The notes under the pieces: generated by a model | What the model was told of the DNA's origin: nothing | Databases searched by the model: none | Seen by the model: the letters and a program-made list of their open reading frames with translations, nothing else | Program-made: the position numbers and the translations under genes | Assembly: GCA_900770705.1 (NCBI GenBank) | Contig: CAAGLF010000088.1 | Location: 1 to 39,835 of the forward strand | DNA: 39,835 nt | Origin: Bacteroidaceae bacterium | GTDB taxonomy: Bacteria > Bacteroidota > Bacteroidia > Bacteroidales > Bacteroidaceae | Reading direction: 5' to 3' | Shown here: positions 7,238 through 16,350 of the stretch, piece after piece | Numbering within the stretch: position 1 is the stretch's first letter | How the letters are laid out: the number at the start of each line of letters is the position of its first letter

Positions 7238-9835
7238 ATGAAACAGATACTCAAGCAGATAGGGCCCGACGCCGCGGCCGTCGTGCTGTTCCTCGCAATA
7301 GCATTTGCCTACTTCTTCACCCCCATCAGCCACAGCCTTGTGCTCAACGGACACGACACCGTGGCCTCCATCGGACAAGGCAAGGAGCTCACCGACTACC
7401 ACGAGCGCACCGGCGAGACCAGCCGCTGGACAGGAGCGATGTTCTCGGGAATGCCCACCTATCAGATAAGTCCCTCCTACGAAGCCACGGAATGGCTGGT
7501 GACGCTGCGCAACGTCTACTCGCTCGGAACCGCCGGCGTGCTGAGCTACCTATTCCTCTACCTGCTGGGCTTCTACATACTGCTGCGGGCCTTTGGCTGC
7601 AAGTCGTGGCTGGCTGCCGCAGGCTCAGTGGCATGGGCCTTCTCGTCGTACTTCCTGATCATCATCGCCGCCGGCCACATCTGGAAGGTAATGACCCTGT
7701 GTTTCATCCCTCCCACCATAGCCGGCCTCGTGCTCTGCTACCGGGGCAAACTGCTCTGGGGCGGCGTGGTGACGGCCCTCTTCACGGCCTTGCAGATACT
7801 CTCCAACCACATACAGATGAGCTACTACTTCCTGTTCGTGATGGCCGCCATCGTGGCGTGCTACGGCATAGGCAGTCTGTGGCACCGGCAGGCCCCGGCC
7901 GACGCGGCAGACGGCCTGCCCACACCCCGGCAGTGGCTCCGTGCCACGGCCGTTGTGGCCCTGGCGGGACTGACAGGCGTGCTGGCCAACCTGCCCAACC
8001 TGTACCATACTTATACGTACTCGCAGCAGTCGCTGCGCGGAAAGGCCGAACTGACACCACTGACCACGGCCGCCTCTGCCAACACCGGGGGCCTGGACCG
8101 CGACTACATCACGGCATGGAGCTATGGAGTAGACGAGACGATGACGCTGCTCGTGCCCGAATACAAGGGTGGCGGAAGCCGCTCTATCCTCGAGCGCGAG
8201 GGCATCGAGGAGGTGGCCGGGTACGACGACTTCTACAACCACGCCGCACAGCTGCAACAGGCGATGGCCGACAGCGGCCAGCAGGGGCTCCTGCCCGGTA
8301 TGTATGAGTACTGGGGCGACCAGCCCTTCACAGTGGGCCCGGTCTACGTGGGCGCCATCGTGTGCTTCCTGTTCGTGCTGGGACTGTTTGTGGTGCGCGG
8401 GCCTATGAAGTGGGCCCTGCTCCTGAGCACCCTGCTCTCGCTGCTGTTTGCCTGGGGAAAGAACCTGATGCCGGTGACCGACTTCTTCATAGACCACCTG
8501 CCTATGTACTCGAAGTTCCGCACGGTGAGCAGTGCCCTGGTGATAGCTGAGCTCACAATGCCCCTGTTGGCCGTGCTCTGCCTGGCCCACATCCTGCGCC
8601 ACCGCGACTGGCTGCAGAGCCGGAGGAACCGTACGGGACTGGCCATTGCCGGTCTCAGCACGGCCGGAGTCTGCCTGCTGCTGTGGCTGGCTCCCTCCGT
8701 GGCAGGGCGCTGCCTCTCGGCCGACGACGCCCACGCCTTTGCCACGCTGGCCCAGATGGGCCTTCCGCAGGACTTCATCGACGGCTACAGCGGGGCCATC
8801 ACCGCCATCCACCACCACATTCTCAGCCAGTCGGCACTGCGGTCGCTGCTCTTCATCGCCGCGGCTATGCTCGTGATGGCGGCCTGGCAAGGCAAGGTGA
8901 TACGCGGCTGGATGATGGCGGCGGCGCTTGGCGCCCTCTGCCTCGGCGACCTGTGGGCCGTAGACAAGCGCTACCTGGGCGAAGACAACTTCTCGGAGCC
9001 CGAGGTGCAGCTGGCCGGATTTGAGAAGACGCCGGCCGACATACAGATACTGGCCGACACCGACTTGAGCTACCGTGTCTGCAACCTCGGGGCAGGCAAT
9101 CCCTTCAACGAGACTTCGAATGCCACAAGCTATTACCACAAGAGCATTGGCGGCTACCACGCTGCCAAGCTGCATCGCTATCAAGACCTGATAGACCGGC
9201 AACTGAACAGGGAACTCCCCGCCTTTGCCGGCGCCATCAACCTGGCAGGCGGAGACTTGACGCAGGTGAAGGGCGACAGCATTGCTCCCGTACTTAATAT
9301 GCTGAACACTAAGTACTTCATATTCGGACGGGGCGAGGCGGCGCTGGCCGTATGCAACCCCTACGCCAACGGAAACGCCTGGTTCGTGGACACGCTGACC
9401 TTCGTGGGCTCGGCCGACGAGGAAATGAAGGCCCTCACCGGCCTCGACACGAAGCACAAGGCCGTGGCCGACAGGCTCTTCAAGGAGCAACTCGACGGCA
9501 CTCCCCTGGACAAGGGAACCGCCACGCTCACACGCTATGAGCCCAACGAACTGCACTACGACGTGCAGAGCGGACGCGGCGGACTGATGGTATGCTCTGA
9601 AATCTACTATCCCGGATGGACAGCCACCATTGACGGCGAGGAAGCAGTGCCCGGAAGAGTGAACTACGTACTGCGCGCCCTGAAGATACCCGCCGGCCAG
9701 CACAAGGTGGTCTTCACCTTCCGGCCGGCCAGTCTGCGCCTCACCAACGGCATCGCCTACGCAGCCATCGCACTGATAGTCATAGGACTTATCCTGGCCC
9801 TCTGGCAGAGCATACGCCCGCTCCGCAGGCCATAA
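7238..9835 (+). CDS. YfhO-family multi-spanning membrane protein
   Basis: The 865-aa protein has a long series of hydrophobic segments over about the first 600 residues and after a soluble part a final membrane helix near the C-terminus (AIALIVIGLILALW). The opening, with a first helix and then a periplasmic loop containing NGHDTVASIGQGKE and W.GAMFSGMPTYQI, is characteristic of the YfhO (PF09586) proteins common in Bacteroidetes. Family members resemble GT-C glycosyltransferases, and Bacillus YfhO is linked to glycosylation of lipoteichoic acid; the acceptor in Bacteroidetes is unknown. The soluble part ends in a small beta-rich domain (YYPGWTATIDGEE) usual for the family. It is followed by a 22-nt array instead of an ordinary terminator. 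Confidence 0.88.
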   Translation: MKQILKQIGPDAAAVVLFLAIAFAYFFTPISHSLVLNGHDTVASIGQGKELTDYHERTGETSRWTGAMFSGMPTYQISPSYEATEWLVTLRNVYSLGTAGVLSYLFLYLLGFYILLRAFGCKSWLAAAGSVAWAFSSYFLIIIAAGHIWKVMTLCFIPPTIAGLVLCYRGKLLWGGVVTALFTALQILSNHIQMSYYFLFVMAAIVACYGIGSLWHRQAPADAADGLPTPRQWLRATAVVALAGLTGVLANLPNLYHTYTYSQQSLRGKAELTPLTTAASANTGGLDRDYITAWSYGVDETMTLLVPEYKGGGSRSILEREGIEEVAGYDDFYNHAAQLQQAMADSGQQGLLPGMYEYWGDQPFTVGPVYVGAIVCFLFVLGLFVVRGPMKWALLLSTLLSLLFAWGKNLMPVTDFFIDHLPMYSKFRTVSSALVIAELTMPLLAVLCLAHILRHRDWLQSRRNRTGLAIAGLSTAGVCLLLWLAPSVAGRCLSADDAHAFATLAQMGLPQDFIDGYSGAITAIHHHILSQSALRSLLFIAAAMLVMAAWQGKVIRGWMMAAALGALCLGDLWAVDKRYLGEDNFSEPEVQLAGFEKTPADIQILADTDLSYRVCNLGAGNPFNETSNATSYYHKSIGGYHAAKLHRYQDLIDRQLNRELPAFAGAINLAGGDLTQVKGDSIAPVLNMLNTKYFIFGRGEAALAVCNPYANGNAWFVDTLTFVGSADEEMKALTGLDTKHKAVADRLFKEQLDGTPLDKGTATLTRYEPNELHYDVQSGRGGLMVCSEIYYPGWTATIDGEEAVPGRVNYVLRALKIPAGQHKVVFTFRPASLRLTNGIAYAAIALIVIGLILALWQSIRPLRRP

Positions 9836-9866
9836 CGGCAGCCTCCTGCAGCAGCACAGACAAAGA

Positions 9867-9955
9867 TGGGCCCCGGCATCGCCGATAATGGGCCCCGTCT
9901 TCCCCCATAATGGGCCCCATCGACGACAAAGACGGGGCCCATCTTTGTACACCAC
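9867..9955. repeat. 22-nt repeat array, locus 4 (with a one-base phase slip)
   Basis: TGGGCCC heptamers at 9867, 9889 and 9911 are 22 nt apart; the next core, GGGGCCC at 9934, is 23 nt on. Linker CGGCATCGCCGATAA is close to the locus-1 linker GGCATCGACGAAGAC. The array lies between the yfhO-like stop (9835) and the frdCAB promoter. The complementary arms AAAGATGGGCCCC (9863-9875) and GGGGCCCATCTTT (9934-9946) could form a stem, so the locus might also act as a terminator. Confidence 0.85.
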
Positions 9956-10063
9956 CGGCGGCAAGGCCGGCAGAGAGCGGGCGCAACGCGCATTGCACCG
10001 CCCCCATTCCGTCTGTACGACAGCCCGGAAAGCAGGTAAAAACGATAAAAATCGCCGTTTTTC

Positions 10064-10094
10064 TTTGTCCTTAAGCCGCGTTGTGGTAAATTTG
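10064..10094 (+). promoter_or_regulatory. Promoter of frdCAB
   Basis: TTTG at 10064-10067 and TAAATTTG at 10087-10094 are separated by 19 nt, an excellent Bacteroidetes promoter. The start is predicted near 10101, leaving a leader of about 115 nt with no structure that I recognise. Confidence 0.8.
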
Positions 10095-10217
10095 CACGGT
10101 AAACCTTAAATCCGCCATCTCCCGGCGGGCTTCCGTCAGGCCCCTGCGGAAGCAAGGCTCAGACAAGACAATTTTTCAGTACTAACAATTTTAATTTTTC
10201 AAACATCATCTCAAACT

Positions 10218-10928
10218 ATGTGGTTATGTAATTCATCCATCGGACGGAAGGTGATAATGTCTGTGACCGGCATTGCACTGATTCTGTTCCTGACGTTTCA
10301 CGCCTGTATGAACGTGGTTGCCCTCTTCTCCGCAGAAGGCTATAATATGGTCTGCGAGATGCTGGGCGCCAACTGGTACGCGCTCGTAGGCACAGCAGCC
10401 CTGGCCGTGCTGGTAGTGCTCCACTTCGTGTACGCCATTCTGCTCACCCTGCAGAACCGTAAGGCCCGCGGCGCCAACCGCTATGCCGTGACCGCCAAGC
10501 CCGAGAAGGTAGAATGGGCCTCGCAGAATATGCTGGTGCTCGGTATCATCGTGGTACTCGGCCTTCTGCTCCACCTCTTCAACTTCTGGTACAATATGAT
10601 GTTTGCCGAGTTGTTCAACGGCGGCTATGCTTACGTGGCCGACGTAGAAGCCTCCGACGGCTACGCACTGATGGCACACACCTTCGCCTGCCCTGTGTTC
10701 ACCGCCCTCTACATCATCTGGTTTGTGGCCATCTGGTTCCACCTGACGCACGGATTCTGGAGTGCAATGCAGACACTTGGCTGGAGCGGTAAGCTCTGGT
10801 TCTGCCGCTGGAAAGCCATAGGCAACGTCTACGTGACCTTATTGATGCTGCTCTTCGTGGCCGTGGCCCTCAAATTTGCCCTTTGCGGAGGCTGCTGCCC
10901 GGCCGCTGCCGGCAGTTGCTGCCTGTAA
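10218..10928 (+). CDS. frdC: Fumarate reductase/succinate dehydrogenase cytochrome b subunit
   Basis: This 236-aa membrane anchor carries two b hemes and exchanges electrons between menaquinone and the FrdAB catalytic part. It has five hydrophobic segments, as expected for single-anchor type-B enzymes, with histidines in LTFHACMNV, VLHFVYAIL, LLLHLFNFW, LMAHTFACP and WFHLTHGFW as candidate heme ligands. The sequence begins MWLCNSSIGRKVIMSVTG, typical of Bacteroidales FrdC. Its C-terminal tail is cysteine-rich (CGGCCPAAAGSCC), which is odd for a membrane anchor. It is the first gene of frdCAB and is followed by frdA after 57 nt. Confidence 0.95.
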   Translation: MWLCNSSIGRKVIMSVTGIALILFLTFHACMNVVALFSAEGYNMVCEMLGANWYALVGTAALAVLVVLHFVYAILLTLQNRKARGANRYAVTAKPEKVEWASQNMLVLGIIVVLGLLLHLFNFWYNMMFAELFNGGYAYVADVEASDGYALMAHTFACPVFTALYIIWFVAIWFHLTHGFWSAMQTLGWSGKLWFCRWKAIGNVYVTLLMLLFVAVALKFALCGGCCPAAAGSCCL

Positions 10929-10985
10929 GTCCCCGGGGCAGACAGCACCCACCATCACGTCTAATCTACTTAAAAAACAACTACA

Positions 10986-12932
10986 ATGGCAAACATAGAT
11001 TCTAAAATCCCTGCCGGACCGGTGGCAGAAAAATGGAGCAATTACAAAGCACATCAGAAACTGGTCAACCCCAAGAACAAGCGAAAGCTCGACATCATTG
11101 TGGTAGGTACCGGACTGGCCGGAGCCAGTGCAGCCGCCTCCCTCGGCGAAATGGGCTTCAAAGTAAAGAACTTCTGCATTCAGGACAGCCCCCGCCGCGC
11201 CCACTCCATCGCAGCACAGGGCGGTATCAATGCCGCCAAGAACTACCAGAACGACGGCGACTCCGTATACCGCTTGTTCTACGACACCGTGAAAGGCGGC
11301 GACTACCGTGCCCGCGAAGCCAACGTGTACCGCCTGGCAGAAGTGAGCGCTAACATCATCGATCAGTGCGTTGCACAGGGCGTTCCCTTCGCACGCGAAT
11401 ACGGAGGAATGCTGGCCAACCGCTCGTTCGGCGGCGCCCAGGTAAGCCGTACCTTCTATGCAAAGGGACAAACAGGCCAGCAGCTCCTGCTGGGCGCCTA
11501 CTCTGCCTTGATGTGCCAGGTACACGCCGGCACCGTTGAGCTCTACACACGCTATGAAATGCTCGATGTAGTCATCATCGAAGGCCGCGCCCGCGGTATC
11601 ATTGCCCGCAACCTCGTGACCGGACAGATAGAACGCTTCTCCGCACACGCCGTAGTCATCGGTACCGGCGGATACGGAAACACCTACTTCCTCTCGACAA
11701 ACGCAATGGGATGCAACTGCACCGCAGCCATGGCCTGCTACAGAAAGGGCGCCTACTTCGCAAATCCCTCGTATGTACAGATCCACCCCACCTGCATTCC
11801 CGTACACGGAGACAAGCAGTCGAAGCTGACACTGATGTCTGAATCGCTGCGCAACGACGGCCGTATCTGGGTTCCCAAGAAACTCGAAGACGCCAAGAAG
11901 CTCCAGGCAGGACAGCTCAAGGGCAAGGACATCCCCGAGGAAGACCGCGACTACTATCTGGAACGCCGCTATCCGGCCTTCGGCAACCTGGTGCCCCGTG
12001 ACGTAGCCAGCCGCGCAGCTAAAGAGAGATGTGACAAAGGCTTTGGCGTGAACAACACCGGACTGGCCGTATTCCTCGACTTCTCCCAGGCCATCAAGGA
12101 CTTCGGACGCGACGAAATCGCAGCACGCTACGGCAACCTCTTCGACATGTATGAAGAGATAACCGACGAAAGCCCCTACGAAACGCCGATGATGATCTAC
12201 CCCGCCGTACACTACACCATGGGCGGTATCTGGGTAGACTACGAGCTGCAAACCTCCATCAAGGGCCTCTTCGCCATCGGCGAGTGCAACTTCTCCGACC
12301 ACGGAGCAAACCGACTGGGAGCCTCGGCCCTTATGCAGGGTCTGGCAGACGGATACTTCGTACTGCCCTACACCATACAGAACTACCTCAGCGATCAGAT
12401 TACCATCCCCCGCTTCTCCACCGACCTGCCCGAATTCAAGGCCGCAGAAGCAGCCGTGAAGGAGCGCATCAACCGCCTCTTTGCCATCAAGGGCAAACGT
12501 TCCGTGGACTCCATCCACAAGGAACTCGGACACATCATGTGGGAACACGTGGGCATGGGACGTACCGAAAAAGGCTTGAAGGAAGGTCTCGAACTCCTCA
12601 AGAAACTGCGTAAAGACTTCTATGAGAACCTCTTCATCCCCGGCACAACCGAAGGCGTGAACGTAGAACTCGAGAAGGCCATCCGCCTGGAAGACTTCAT
12701 CCTGATGGGTGAACTCATCGCCAACGACGCCCTCCACCGCAACGAAAGCTGCGGAGGACACTTCCGCGAAGAGTACCAGACCGAGGAAGGCGAAGCCAAA
12801 CGCGACGACGACAACTACTTCTATGTAGGTTGCTGGGAGTACCAGGGCAGCGACGACAAGGCTCCTGTGCTCTACAAGGAACCCCTCGTCTACGAGGCCA
12901 TCAAGGTACAAACGCGTAACTACAAGAACTAA
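10986..12932 (+). CDS. frdA: Fumarate reductase/succinate dehydrogenase flavoprotein subunit
   Basis: The 648-aa catalytic subunit interconverts fumarate and succinate at the cytoplasmic face; in anaerobic Bacteroidales it works mainly as fumarate reductase, ending the succinate/propionate pathway. The FAD-binding Rossmann motif GTGLAGASAAASLGEMG is at about residues 41-57. HSIAAQGG begins at His73, the expected covalent FAD attachment site. Later active-site segments include HPTCIP, GGIWVDYELQTSIKGLFAIGE and ANRLGASALMQGLADG. The protein is of the longer Bacteroidetes form with the extra N-terminal segment. It lies between frdC and frdB, 27 nt before the latter, in one operon. Confidence 0.97.
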   Translation: MANIDSKIPAGPVAEKWSNYKAHQKLVNPKNKRKLDIIVVGTGLAGASAAASLGEMGFKVKNFCIQDSPRRAHSIAAQGGINAAKNYQNDGDSVYRLFYDTVKGGDYRAREANVYRLAEVSANIIDQCVAQGVPFAREYGGMLANRSFGGAQVSRTFYAKGQTGQQLLLGAYSALMCQVHAGTVELYTRYEMLDVVIIEGRARGIIARNLVTGQIERFSAHAVVIGTGGYGNTYFLSTNAMGCNCTAAMACYRKGAYFANPSYVQIHPTCIPVHGDKQSKLTLMSESLRNDGRIWVPKKLEDAKKLQAGQLKGKDIPEEDRDYYLERRYPAFGNLVPRDVASRAAKERCDKGFGVNNTGLAVFLDFSQAIKDFGRDEIAARYGNLFDMYEEITDESPYETPMMIYPAVHYTMGGIWVDYELQTSIKGLFAIGECNFSDHGANRLGASALMQGLADGYFVLPYTIQNYLSDQITIPRFSTDLPEFKAAEAAVKERINRLFAIKGKRSVDSIHKELGHIMWEHVGMGRTEKGLKEGLELLKKLRKDFYENLFIPGTTEGVNVELEKAIRLEDFILMGELIANDALHRNESCGGHFREEYQTEEGEAKRDDDNYFYVGCWEYQGSDDKAPVLYKEPLVYEAIKVQTRNYKN

Positions 12933-12959
12933 TCGGTTAATCAGAAAAGCTCAATCAAA

Positions 12960-13718
12960 ATGGCTAAAAACATTTCATTCACCATACGTTATTGGAAACA
13001 GAATGGTCCCAAAGACCAGGGTCACTTCGACTCTCGCGAGATGCACAACATCCCCGACGACACATCTTTCCTCGAAATGCTCGACATCCTCAATGAGGAA
13101 CTCATTAAAGAGGGCAAGGAACCATTCGTGTTCGACCACGACTGCCGCGAAGGTATCTGCGGTATGTGCTCCCTCTACATCAATGGTACGCCCCACGGCA
13201 AGACGCCCACGGGTGCAACCACCTGCCAGCTCTATATGCGCCGCTTCAACGATGGCGACGTCATCACGGTAGAGCCGTGGAGAAGTGCCGCCTTCCCCGT
13301 CATCAAGGACTGTATGGTTGACCGCTCAGCCTTCGACAAGATACAGGCAGCCGGCGGCTACATCACCGTGCGTACCGGACAGCCTCAGGACGCAAATGCC
13401 ATCCTCATCCCCAAACAGGATGCCGACGAGGCTATGGACTGCGCCACCTGTATCGGCTGCGGTGCCTGCGTGGCAGCCTGCAAGAACGGTTCGGCTATGC
13501 TCTTCGTCAGCTCCAAGGTCAGCCAGTTTGCCCTGCTTCCGCAGGGACGTCCCGAAGCAGCCAAGCGCGCCAAAGCAATGGTTGCCAAGATGGACGAACT
13601 CGGATTCGGCAACTGCACCAACACACGCGCCTGCGAGGCCGTCTGCCCGAAGAACGAAACCATCGCCAACATCGCACGCCTGAACCGCGAGTTCATCTCC
13701 GCGAAACTGGCCGATTAA
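12960..13718 (+). CDS. frdB: Fumarate reductase/succinate dehydrogenase iron-sulfur subunit
   Basis: The 252-aa protein passes electrons between the FrdC hemes and the FrdA flavin. The N-terminal plant-type ferredoxin domain supplies the [2Fe-2S] cysteines C62, C67, C70 and C89 (DCREGICGMC... TTC). The C-terminal part has CATCIGCGACVAAC and then NCTNTRACEAVCPKN for the two further clusters. All expected cysteines are present. It closes the operon and is followed by a strong intrinsic terminator at 13746-13783. Confidence 0.96.
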   Translation: MAKNISFTIRYWKQNGPKDQGHFDSREMHNIPDDTSFLEMLDILNEELIKEGKEPFVFDHDCREGICGMCSLYINGTPHGKTPTGATTCQLYMRRFNDGDVITVEPWRSAAFPVIKDCMVDRSAFDKIQAAGGYITVRTGQPQDANAILIPKQDADEAMDCATCIGCGACVAACKNGSAMLFVSSKVSQFALLPQGRPEAAKRAKAMVAKMDELGFGNCTNTRACEAVCPKNETIANIARLNREFISAKLAD

Positions 13719-13745
13719 GCCGTTCAACACCGGAAAACTACTCCC

Positions 13746-13783
13746 AAACTCCGTCACAAGCCCTCCGCCTGTGACGGAGTTTT
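13746..13783 (+). terminator. Terminator of frdCAB
   Basis: AAACTCCGTCACA (13746-13758) pairs perfectly with TGTGACGGAGTTT (13770-13782), an 11-nt loop between, with a short T run closing the right arm. It lies 27 nt past the frdB stop. Confidence 0.85.
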
Positions 13784-13830
13784 CGTTTACTCCGCCCACT
13801 CCTAAAGCCAGGCCGCCGCAGGGCACTCCT

Positions 13831-13847
13831 TATTATATATAATGTGT
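13831..13847 (-). other. AT-rich ACACATTATA motif, copy 3
   Basis: Read on the minus strand this is ACACATTATATATAATA, preceded by GCTGCCG. It lies between the frdCAB terminator and the next operon. Unlike copies 1 and 2 it has no 22-nt array beside it. The remainder of 13848-13950 holds nothing that I recognise. Confidence 0.4.
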
Positions 13848-13950
13848 CGGCAGCAAAACTCTGCCGGTCCACTCCAATCATAATCTTTCAAAAAGCCCAA
13901 GATTATGCAAAATTAACCTTGCGAAAGAGAGCCATATCAGGGGATTTGCA

Positions 13951-13958
13951 TATTTTTG
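13951..13958 (+). promoter_or_regulatory. Probable -7 element for the 14015-17942 operon
   Basis: TATTTTTG matches TAnnTTTG, 56 nt before the ATG at 14015. No TTG is present 19-21 nt upstream, so the promoter may need an activator or be weak. Confidence 0.45.
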
Positions 13959-14014
13959 CGCGCATTATTATACACAAACAGCTGCAAACGATTATCTTCT
14001 AAAACACGAAGTAT

Positions 14015-14509
14015 ATGAAAAAAGCCCTCTTTCTCGCCGTGCTGCTCCTGGCAGGTGTAGCTACGGCCAGTGCACAACTTCCTTCCGTGGAACTGAAAGA
14101 CATCAACGGAAAGACCATTAATACAGCCGAACTCAACAACGACGGCAAGCCATTTATCATCAGCTTCTTTGCCAAATGGTGCAAACCCTGCAACCGGGAG
14201 CTCACCGCCATCAGCGAAGTGTACCCCGACTGGCAGGAAGAAACAGGCGTAAAGCTCTATGCCGTCTCCATCGACCAAGCCCAGGACGCGCTGAAAGTCA
14301 AGCCATTTGTAGACGCAAACGGCTGGGAATACGAGGTCCTGCTCGACCCAAACAGCGAGTTCAAGCGGGCATTGGGCATTAATCTGATACCTCACTCCCT
14401 GGTCATCGACGGCAAAGGCAATATAGTAGAAAGCCACAGCGGCTACACAGAAGGCGGTGAGGCTGCCCTCATCGAGAAGGTACGCGAACTACTGAAGAAG
14501 GACGAATAA
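14015..14509 (+). CDS. Secreted TlpA/ResA-like thiol-disulfide oxidoreductase
   Basis: The 164-aa protein has an N-terminal signal peptide (about residues 1-20, ending TASAQ) and one thioredoxin fold. The active-site motif is WCKPC with cysteines at 56 and 59, preceded by FIISFFAKW and followed later by the cis-proline segment INLIPHSLVID. It should act outside the cytoplasm to reduce or isomerise disulfides in exported proteins. It heads a run of four co-directional genes; the third (16351-17121) has its own CXXC, and the fourth has a cysteine cluster CCGGNC, so those are plausible partners. Confidence 0.88.
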   Translation: MKKALFLAVLLLAGVATASAQLPSVELKDINGKTINTAELNNDGKPFIISFFAKWCKPCNRELTAISEVYPDWQEETGVKLYAVSIDQAQDALKVKPFVDANGWEYEVLLDPNSEFKRALGINLIPHSLVIDGKGNIVESHSGYTEGGEAALIEKVRELLKKDE

Positions 14510-14569
14510 GCCCACACGGCCGGCCGCTTCGGCACCGGCCGCCCATCCACACAGCCCATTCACACCCCT

Positions 14570-16336
14570 ATGAGATTGAGAACTTCCCTGACTTTGCTGG
14601 CCTTGGCACTGCTGAGCTGCCCACAACTCAAGGCACAGGAAGAGGCGGACGGCAAGAAAGTCAGCCTCACCGGTGCCGTACAAAGCGACGTACTCTTCCC
14701 CCAGGCCGACCCCAAAATCGGCGCCAGCCGCGACAACTGGTCACTCACCAACACCTATGCCGAGCTTCACCTGCGCAACAAGTATGTAGAAGCCGGAGCA
14801 CGATTTGAAGGACTGGAGCACCCGCTCCCTGGTTTCGAAAGCGGATTTCAAGGCCGGGGAATCCCCTATTTCTACGTAAAAGGAAAGTATAAAGGCGTGG
14901 AACTCACCGCCGGCGACTTCTACGACCAGTTCGGATCTGGACTTATCTTCCGCACCTACGAAGAGCGCAGTCTGGGCATTGACAACAGCCTGCGCGGTGG
15001 ACGCTTGGCAGTAAAGCCGCTCAAAGGCGTATCCATCAAGCTCCTGGGCGGACAGCAACGCTACTACTGGGAGACCCGCGACTTCAGCAAAGACGACCCC
15101 TGGATATACGGAGGCGACCTGGAACTGAACGTCGACCAATGGTTCAAGTCTATGCAGGACGGTGGAACATCCCTGCTGCTGGGCTTCTCGGCCATCTCGA
15201 AGCACGAGGGAGACGAGGACATCCTCATCACGGACAAGACGGGAGCCACCGACGAATTCGGCGCAGACGTCATCGGCTCCTATCGCCTCAACCTGCCGAA
15301 AAACGTGGCAGCCTTCGATGCAAGAGCGAACCTCAATACCGGCAACTTCAACCTGCTGGCCGAGTATGCGTGGAAAGGGCAGGATCCGAGCTTCAGCAAC
15401 GGATATATCTACCACCATGGACAAGCCCTGCTGCTGTCGGGCTCCTACTCCCGCCGCGGCCTGAGCGTACTCTTACAAGCCAAGCGAAGTGAGAATATGT
15501 CGTTCCGCAGTCGCCGCTCGGTGACAGGTACCGCTTGTACCATCAACCACCTGCCCGCCTTCTCTATGCAGCACACCTATGCCCTCGCTGCCATCTATCC
15601 TTACGGCACACAGACGGGGAAATACGGATACGATGCCTCCCAGCAAGTGCCCGGCGAATGGGCTTTTCAGGGGGAATTGGGCTATAATTTCAAAAGGAAA
15701 ACGCTACTCGGTGGCAAGTATGGCACGAAGGTGAAGGTGAACTTCTCCCATATCCGCGCCATCGACCAGGCATACAACGGCCGCGATGAGTACGTAGCCG
15801 GCACAGACGGCTACTCATCCAAGTTCTTCAAGATGGGAGATGAAGTGTACTATCAGGACATCAATGTACAGGTAGAGAAGAAACTTACCAAGGACTTCAA
15901 GCTCAGCCTGATGTATATGAACCAGAAGTACAACAAGACTATCGTGGAAGGCGAAGGCGGAATGATAAAGTCGAACATCGCCATTGCCGAGGGTAAATGG
16001 AACATCAACAAGAAACTTACCCTCAGGGGCGAAGCACAGTACCTGCACACCAAGCAGGACCAGAAGGACTGGTGGTACGGACTGCTGGAACTCTCCGTAC
16101 TGCCATCGCTGATGTTTACTATCAGCGATATGTACAACGGGCACGTGGAAAGCGCCGACCACCAGAGCACCTCCAAACAACATTACTATATGGGTAGCGT
16201 CTGCTTCACCCGCAAGGCACACCGCCTGCAGGTGGGCTACGGAAAGACTCGCGCTGGCTACAACTGCTCCGGAGGCGTATGCCGCTATGTACCTGCCCAG
16301 AAGGGTGTCACCGTTTCCTACAACTTCAACTTCTAA
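14570..16336 (+). CDS. DUF6029-type outer-membrane beta-barrel protein
   Basis: The 588-aa product has a signal peptide (residues 1-22, ending LKAQ) followed by many amphipathic beta-strand patterns and ends in aromatic YNFNF, as outer-membrane barrels do. Segments such as GIPYFYVKGKYKG, AGDFYDQFGSGLIFRTYEER and NSLRGGRLAVKP are those I associate with the DUF6029 family found beside Omp28 proteins in Bacteroidetes. The molecular role is unknown. It starts 60 nt after the TlpA-like gene and is followed 14 nt later by the Omp28 lipoprotein, so tight coupling is likely. Confidence 0.75.
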   Translation: MRLRTSLTLLALALLSCPQLKAQEEADGKKVSLTGAVQSDVLFPQADPKIGASRDNWSLTNTYAELHLRNKYVEAGARFEGLEHPLPGFESGFQGRGIPYFYVKGKYKGVELTAGDFYDQFGSGLIFRTYEERSLGIDNSLRGGRLAVKPLKGVSIKLLGGQQRYYWETRDFSKDDPWIYGGDLELNVDQWFKSMQDGGTSLLLGFSAISKHEGDEDILITDKTGATDEFGADVIGSYRLNLPKNVAAFDARANLNTGNFNLLAEYAWKGQDPSFSNGYIYHHGQALLLSGSYSRRGLSVLLQAKRSENMSFRSRRSVTGTACTINHLPAFSMQHTYALAAIYPYGTQTGKYGYDASQQVPGEWAFQGELGYNFKRKTLLGGKYGTKVKVNFSHIRAIDQAYNGRDEYVAGTDGYSSKFFKMGDEVYYQDINVQVEKKLTKDFKLSLMYMNQKYNKTIVEGEGGMIKSNIAIAEGKWNINKKLTLRGEAQYLHTKQDQKDWWYGLLELSVLPSLMFTISDMYNGHVESADHQSTSKQHYYMGSVCFTRKAHRLQVGYGKTRAGYNCSGGVCRYVPAQKGVTVSYNFNF

Positions 16337-16350
16337 ACAGCTCCGAATCT

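Noticed and set aside
7625..9964. Long antisense open frame (779 codons) opposite the YfhO-like gene
   Set aside because: High-GC coding DNA keeps this frame open by chance; the product is rich in V, G, H and Q with no domain pattern, and the plus-strand protein is clearly real.
10839..12911. Long antisense open frame (690 codons) opposite frdA
   Set aside because: It is a shadow of frdA codon use; no recognisable motif or signal.
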